NCBI GenBank assembly: GCA_036495715.1
Contig: DASXML010000013.1
Span: forward strand, 1 to 64,000
DNA from: Scandinavium sp036495715
GTDB lineage: Bacteria > Pseudomonadota > Gammaproteobacteria > Enterobacterales > Enterobacteriaceae
Direction: 5' to 3'
DNA length: 64,000 bases
The notes under the pieces are model-generated. The model ran no database searches. It saw only the letters and a list, made by a program, of their open reading frames with translations, and was not told the DNA's origin. Position numbers and translations under genes: made by a program. Positions within the stretch are counted from its first letter, which is position 1, and each line of letters starts with the position of its first letter. Positions 59,903 through 64,000 of the stretch are shown one piece after another.

Positions 59903-62054
59903 GCGTTTTTTCCACCTGATCGACCTGCTCTTTAAGGGCGACAAAATCGGGTTTGCCGCTGCCCAGTACCGGTAACTGTTTGAGGAAACGAATATCGCGC
60001 GGCACCGCCAGTTCCGGCACGCCGCTTGAACGCGCCTGCTGTTGCAGTTTGTCGCGCGTCAGCTCCGCATCGGTGGTAAACAACACCAAAGCCTCGCCTT
60101 TGCTTGCATCGGGTTTGATAACCGTGGCGTGCAGTTTGTCAGGTGACACCGCCAACGCCAGTTGCTCGACCATTTCCAGTGACACCATTTCGCCTGCAAT
60201 TTTGGCGAAACGCTTTGCGCGGCCCTGAATTTGCACAAACCCTTGCTCGTCAAACAGCACAATATCGCCCGTGTCGTACCAGCCGGTTTCCAGTTCGCCG
60301 TTCTGATTCTCTGCCGTCGGCAACTCCAGAACGCCCGGATTTTCGACGCGCAGGTAGCCGTGCATGATATTCGGCCCTTTCAGCTGTAAACGCCCGCCTT
60401 CATCGATACCCGGCACAGCCAACAAACGCGCATCCATGCCCGGTAAAATACGGCCTACCGTGCCGGGCTTTGCCGCCATCGGCACGTTAATCGACACCAC
60501 CGGCGCGCATTCCGTCACGCCGTAGCCTTCCAGAATGCGCAGACCAAATTTGTCCTGCCAGATTTGCTTCGTGCTCTCTTGCAGTTTCTCAGCCCCAGCG
60601 ACCACGTAACGCACTTTGTGGAAGTCATATGGATTGGCAAAACGGGCGTAATGACCGAGGAACGTTGAGGTGCCGAACAGCACCGTACAGTTACGATCGT
60701 AGACCAGCTCCGGCACAATGCGATAATGCAGCGGGCTAGGGTAAAGGAAGACTTCTGCCCCGGTCAGCAGTGGCGTGAACAGGCCAACGGTCAGGCCGAA
60801 AGAGTGGAACAGCGGCAGCGCCGACATAAAACGATCGTGGGCGGTAAAGTCGGCGATGGTTTTAATCTGCTCGACATTGGCCAGAATACTTTTATGGCTG
60901 TGCACCACGCCTTTAGGATTCCCTTCAGAACCGGAGGTAAACAGCACTATCGCGGCATCTTCCGGTTGCTGTTTGACCTGCGCCAAATGCGGCATTAACA
61001 GATGACCGAAAATCCACAGTTTGTCAGCAACGGTGACATCGCCTTTTAAATCTTCCAGAAACACCCAGCGCACTTGCGTCAGCTGTTCCGGCAAATGCCA
61101 CAGTTTGCCTTTTTCAAGGAACGTACGGGAGGTGAAAATGGTGTTGATTTCCGCCGCGGTGATGGCGCTCGAAAGCCCTTTGATACCCGAGGTATAGTTC
61201 ATCATCGCCGGAATTCGCCCGCGCGCGATAGCACCGAAAATGACCGCCGCGCTGATCCCGGCATTCGGTAACATCAGGCCAATTTTCTCGCCTTTCGCAC
61301 TGTATTTTTCCAGAATGCGCGCCACGAACAGCGTCTTCGTCAGCAGTTTACGGTAGTTATCCGGCTGGAAATTTATGTCTTCAATGCACGGTTTGCGGTC
61401 GCCATAACGATATTGCGCAGTGAGCAATGCCTCGTACAGCGTTTCACGCGGACGCACCGCCATCCGGGCTTCCATCATGATTTGATGCAGCATTTCACCG
61501 GCGATTTTACGACGATCGCGAGCGCGCGGTGCTTCCGGCATTGGCAGCGTGGTCGGCGGTAAAATATGTATGTGAATACGCGGGAAAAGACGGCGTTTTA
61601 CCCGCCCTTTCAAACGGCTGGCAAATGTCAGCTCGGCGCCTTCAATGCGAACCGGCACCACTACGGCTTGCGATTTGGCCGCAACAAAAGCCGCACCGTC
61701 GTAGATTTTCATCAGCGAGCCGGTAATGGAAATGCGCCCTTCCGGGAAAATCACCACCGGGCGGCCCTGCTCCACTAAACGCACCAGATGTTTGATAGAC
61801 ATCGGTTTTGTCGGATCAAGCGGCACAAAATCAATCAGCGGCGTCAGCCAGCGCATAAACCATTTCTGGCTAATTGAGGTGTAGACCGCAAATACCGGGC
61901 GTACGGGTAAAAACAGCGCCAGCAGAATGCCGTCAATAAAAGAGACGTGATTGGGGGTAATCAGCACCTTTGGCTGGCGCAATGCCGCTGCGTTTCCGGT
62001 TACGTTGACCCGGAACATCACTCTGAAAATAAATCGAAAAAAGCCCAACAGCAT
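59895..62054 (-). CDS. aas: Aas: 2-acylglycerophosphoethanolamine acyltransferase / acyl-ACP synthetase
   Basis: Bifunctional inner-membrane enzyme re-acylating lysophosphatidylethanolamine imported by LplT. ATG 62054 (MLLGFFRFIFRVMFRVNVTG) gives 719 aa as in E. coli; six further codons upstream are unlikely. The N-terminal PlsC domain has the HX4D motif in ITPNHVSFIDG and FPEGR in VVIFPEGRIS. The C-terminal AMP-forming domain has LFTSGSEGNPKGV, LEGYGVTECAPV and the GWYDTGDI hinge region. The gene pair is translationally overlapped. Confidence 0.97.
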   Translation of the reverse strand: MLLGFFRFIFRVMFRVNVTGNAAALRQPKVLITPNHVSFIDGILLALFLPVRPVFAVYTSISQKWFMRWLTPLIDFVPLDPTKPMSIKHLVRLVEQGRPVVIFPEGRISITGSLMKIYDGAAFVAAKSQAVVVPVRIEGAELTFASRLKGRVKRRLFPRIHIHILPPTTLPMPEAPRARDRRKIAGEMLHQIMMEARMAVRPRETLYEALLTAQYRYGDRKPCIEDINFQPDNYRKLLTKTLFVARILEKYSAKGEKIGLMLPNAGISAAVIFGAIARGRIPAMMNYTSGIKGLSSAITAAEINTIFTSRTFLEKGKLWHLPEQLTQVRWVFLEDLKGDVTVADKLWIFGHLLMPHLAQVKQQPEDAAIVLFTSGSEGNPKGVVHSHKSILANVEQIKTIADFTAHDRFMSALPLFHSFGLTVGLFTPLLTGAEVFLYPSPLHYRIVPELVYDRNCTVLFGTSTFLGHYARFANPYDFHKVRYVVAGAEKLQESTKQIWQDKFGLRILEGYGVTECAPVVSINVPMAAKPGTVGRILPGMDARLLAVPGIDEGGRLQLKGPNIMHGYLRVENPGVLELPTAENQNGELETGWYDTGDIVLFDEQGFVQIQGRAKRFAKIAGEMVSLEMVEQLALAVSPDKLHATVIKPDASKGEALVLFTTDAELTRDKLQQQARSSGVPELAVPRDIRFLKQLPVLGSGKPDFVALKEQVDQVEKTHE

Positions 62055-62137
62055 ATCAACTCCATTTGGCAAAAAATGACTTTATGCAGAGTACATGACT
62101 GTTGGCAGGAAGAGCAGTGCGGAGGCGGATTTTAGGC

Positions 62138-62226
62138 AAAAAAAACCTGCGCATCTGCGCAGGTCGGTGCAAGTAGAGAAGTACGAAAATCGTACTAAAA
62201 AATTCTCACCAATCAATACCTCTGGG
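62138..62226 (-). ncRNA. omrA: OmrA small RNA
   Basis: About 89 nt. The 5' seed CCCAGAGGTATTGATTGGTGA (first 20 nt as in E. coli) targets mRNAs of outer-membrane proteins such as CirA, OmpT and FecA, plus OmpR. The terminator is AACCTGCGC-AGAT-GCGCAGGTT plus eight T. It is the aas-proximal member of a tandem pair with OmrB. In E. coli both are activated by OmpR. The middle part contains a distinct hairpin (AGTACGATTTTCGTACT). Confidence 0.94.
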
Positions 62227-62343
62227 ACTTTGATTGTGGCTTTTGGCCCCATAAACTGCCACTGAGAAAACGCAAGCGAATGAGCCTAAGTGCAACGATG
62301 TGTTACGATTATCGCTTACTGTTACAGTTATGAAATTTAGGAC

Positions 62344-62427
62344 AAAAAAAACCTGCGCATCTGCGCAGGCTGGTGTAATTAAGTGGCCTTCCCTTTGGGG
62401 TCGACTTCACCTATCAATACCTCTGGG
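62344..62427 (-). ncRNA. omrB: OmrB small RNA
   Basis: About 84 nt. It shares the 5' seed CCCAGAGGTATTGAT and GGTGA with OmrA and has almost the same terminator (CCTGCGC-AGAT-GCGCAGG plus eight T), while the middle differs (GACCCCAAAGGGAAGGCC). The order aas-omrA-omrB-galR is as in E. coli. It lies 117 bp from the OmrA 5' end, enough for a separate OmpR-dependent promoter. Confidence 0.94.
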
Positions 62428-62646
62428 ATAATCAGAGTATCAACCAGATTGCTGAATCCTCCAGCGATCATTCGCAACAGCTAATCGCAAAGTGTAACCA
62501 AAGATTTGAATTCACCTTTTTCATTTTCATTTGCCCGTGACGTGCTGTGTAACTTTCTCACCCGCCATGCCCCTCTGCGTCACATTTGCGTCAGTCCACT
62601 GGCGCTTAACCTTGAACAGCACTGGCTTTTCCGTAACACTGAGAAG

Positions 62647-62662
62647 GTGTAACCGTTTTCCC
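62647..62662. promoter_or_regulatory. Candidate GalR operator upstream of galR
   Basis: GTGTAACCGTTTTCCC fits the gal operator pattern GTGNAANC.GNTTNCAC with one mismatch in the right half (C for A). It ends 17 bp before the galR ATG and would allow autorepression. Confidence 0.55.
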
Positions 62663-62679
62663 TCTTTAAAAGGCATGAT

Positions 62680-63696
62680 ATGGCGACAATAAAGGATGTG
62701 GCCCGAATGGCAGGTGTTTCAGTGGCCACCGTCTCCCGGGTTATCAACAACTCTCCAAAAGCCAGCGATGCCTCACGCCAGGCGGTCTCTTCCGCGATGG
62801 AAGCCCTTAGCTATCACCCCAATGCCAATGCCCGTGCGCTGGCGCAGCAATCGACGGAAACCGTCGGTTTGGTGGTAGGCGATGTGTCCGATCCCTTTTT
62901 TGGTGCGATGGTCAAAGCCGTTGAGCAAGTGGCCTATCACACCGGCAATTTCCTACTGATTGGCAATGGTTATCATAACGAGAAAAAAGAGCGCCAGGCC
63001 ATTGAACAGCTCATTCGTCATCGTTGTGCGGCGCTGGTCGTTCACGCCAAAGTGCTGCCTGATGAAGAACTGATTGGTTTGATGAAGCAGATCCCCGGCA
63101 TGGTGTTGATCAACAGGATCCTGCCCGGCTTTGAAGAACGCTGCGTTGCGCTCGACGATCGCTACGGCGCATGGCTCGCCACTCGCCATTTGATTCAGCA
63201 GGGCCACACTAAAATTGGCTATCTCTGCTCTAACCACGCCATTTCTGACGCCGAAGATCGTTTGCAAGGCTATTACGACGCGCTGAAAGAGAGCGGTTTG
63301 CCCTGCAATGAGCGGCTGGTGACCTTAGGTGAACCTGATGAAAGCGGCGGTGAACAGGCGATGACCGAACTGTTGGGTCGGGGGAAAAACTTTACCGCCG
63401 TCGCCTGCTACAACGACTCGATGGCCGCCGGGGCGATGGGCGTATTGAATGATAACGGTATCGACGTGCCGGGGGAGATTTCGCTGATTGGTTTCGATGA
63501 CGTGCTGATTTCGCGCTATGTTCGCCCGCGTCTGACGACCGTGCGTTACCCGATTGTCACGATGGCGACACAGGCCGCAGAGCTGGCGCTGGCACTCGCC
63601 GATAAACGACCTCTACCGGAAATTACGCACCTTTTCAGCCCAACACTGGTACGTCGTCACTCCGTCATTGCGCTGGTAGAAGCGCAAAGTTCGTAG
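62680..63696 (+). CDS. galR: Galactose operon repressor GalR
   Basis: LacI-family repressor of galETKM and galP, induced by galactose. It has 338 aa (E. coli 343). An N-terminal HTH (TIKDVARMAGVSVATVSRVINN) and hinge helix (YHPNANARALAQQ) precede the periplasmic-binding-like core with GLVVGDVSDPFFGAMV, NDSMAAGAMGVL and ISLIGFDDVLISRYVRP. The C-terminal tail is slightly shorter than in E. coli; its last 40 bp overlap the convergent acetyltransferase gene. Confidence 0.96.
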   Translation: MATIKDVARMAGVSVATVSRVINNSPKASDASRQAVSSAMEALSYHPNANARALAQQSTETVGLVVGDVSDPFFGAMVKAVEQVAYHTGNFLLIGNGYHNEKKERQAIEQLIRHRCAALVVHAKVLPDEELIGLMKQIPGMVLINRILPGFEERCVALDDRYGAWLATRHLIQQGHTKIGYLCSNHAISDAEDRLQGYYDALKESGLPCNERLVTLGEPDESGGEQAMTELLGRGKNFTAVACYNDSMAAGAMGVLNDNGIDVPGEISLIGFDDVLISRYVRPRLTTVRYPIVTMATQAAELALALADKRPLPEITHLFSPTLVRRHSVIALVEAQSS

Positions 63697-64000
63697 CGAT
63701 ATAAATGCACGGTGGTGGCGGGATACTCGATACCATCACCGATGTATTGCCAGCCAAAACGCTCATAAAAATCACGGCATGCGGAATAGAGATGCAGCTC
63801 GCTAAAACCTTTGCTGCGGGCGTACTCCATCACGTGCGTTTGTAGCATCCCCGCAATACCCTGCCCACGTACAGATTCGTCGACATACAGCGCCGCCAGC
63901 CACGGAAACAGATCCTGACGGCTGATCAGATCACAACGCCATAACCCCACCGTCGCCACTACCCTATCGTTTTCTGTCATGACGAAAGTCAGCGGCAGCG
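63657..64000 (-). CDS. GNAT-family N-acetyltransferase, partial (start outside window)
   Basis: The reading frame is open through the right edge (LPLTFVMTENDRVVATVGLWRC), so the first visible ATG at 63980 is probably internal. The acetyl-CoA site motif A is LYVDESVRGQGIAGMLQTHVMEYARSKG, followed by the motif-B-like ELHLYSACRDFYERFGWQYIGDG. I cannot name the substrate. It replaces lysA, which follows galR in K-12. It converges on and overlaps galR by 40 bp, so its C-terminal ten or so residues (CASTSAMTE) are encoded against the galR end. Confidence 0.85.
   Translation of the reverse strand, partial: LPLTFVMTENDRVVATVGLWRCDLISRQDLFPWLAALYVDESVRGQGIAGMLQTHVMEYARSKGFSELHLYSACRDFYERFGWQYIGDGIEYPATTVHLYRYELCASTSAMTE

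Overview
The window is a 64-kb piece of an enterobacterial chromosome (Enterobacteriaceae, close to Escherichia, Citrobacter, Enterobacter and Lelliottia; I cannot fix the genus). Nearly every protein is a full-length, closely matching counterpart of an E. coli K-12 protein. The gene order follows the K-12 queE-eno-pyrG-relA ... recBCD ... mutH-aas-galR stretch. The clear departures from K-12, judged from memory of that genome, are an IS110-family element at the left edge, a decayed reductase gene beside eno, no mazEF between relA and mazG, one initiator tRNA gene where K-12 has three, and a GNAT acetyltransferase instead of lysA after galR.

Layout. 1-767: 5' half of an IS621-like IS110 element with its bridge RNA gene, inserted in a REP sequence downstream of queE. 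0.8-9.9 kb: queE, SDR pseudogene, eno, pyrG, mazG, relA, ERIC repeat, rlmD. 10-17 kb: barA and the glucarate operon gudP-gudX-gudD. 17-22 kb: yqcA-truC-yqcC, the sRNA gene csrB, syd, queF, ppnN. 22-28 kb: sdaCB, a hairpin-rich spacer, xni, rlmM-ygdD. 28-35 kb: gcvA with divergent gcvB, ygdI, csdA-csdE, tcdA, mltA, tRNA-fMet, amiC. 35-51 kb: argA, then recD-recB-ptrA-recC with the ppd pseudopilin cluster, thyA-lgt. 52-64 kb: ptsP-rppH, a spacer rich in DnaA boxes, mutH, ygdQ, ygdR, tas, lplT-aas, omrA/omrB, galR and a partial GNAT gene.

Functional links. BarA (sensor kinase) lies 6 kb from csrB, the sRNA that its partner UvrY activates; the UvrY palindrome is visible upstream of csrB. RecB, RecC and RecD are all intact. 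QueE and QueF are two steps of queuosine synthesis. CsdA, CsdE and TcdA act together on the ct6A tRNA modification. Lgt, Aas and LplT serve lipoprotein and phospholipid maintenance, and MltA, YgdI and YgdR are predicted lipoproteins. RelA, PtsP and RppH represent stringent response, nitrogen PTS and mRNA turnover. Four or five trans-acting regulatory RNAs are encoded: csrB, gcvB, omrA, omrB and the transposon bridge RNA.

The most striking observation is the IS110 element. Its non-coding end carries a bridge-RNA-like fold whose left target guide is identical over 11 nt to the REP sequence at the actual insertion point, so the guide and its target are both readable here.
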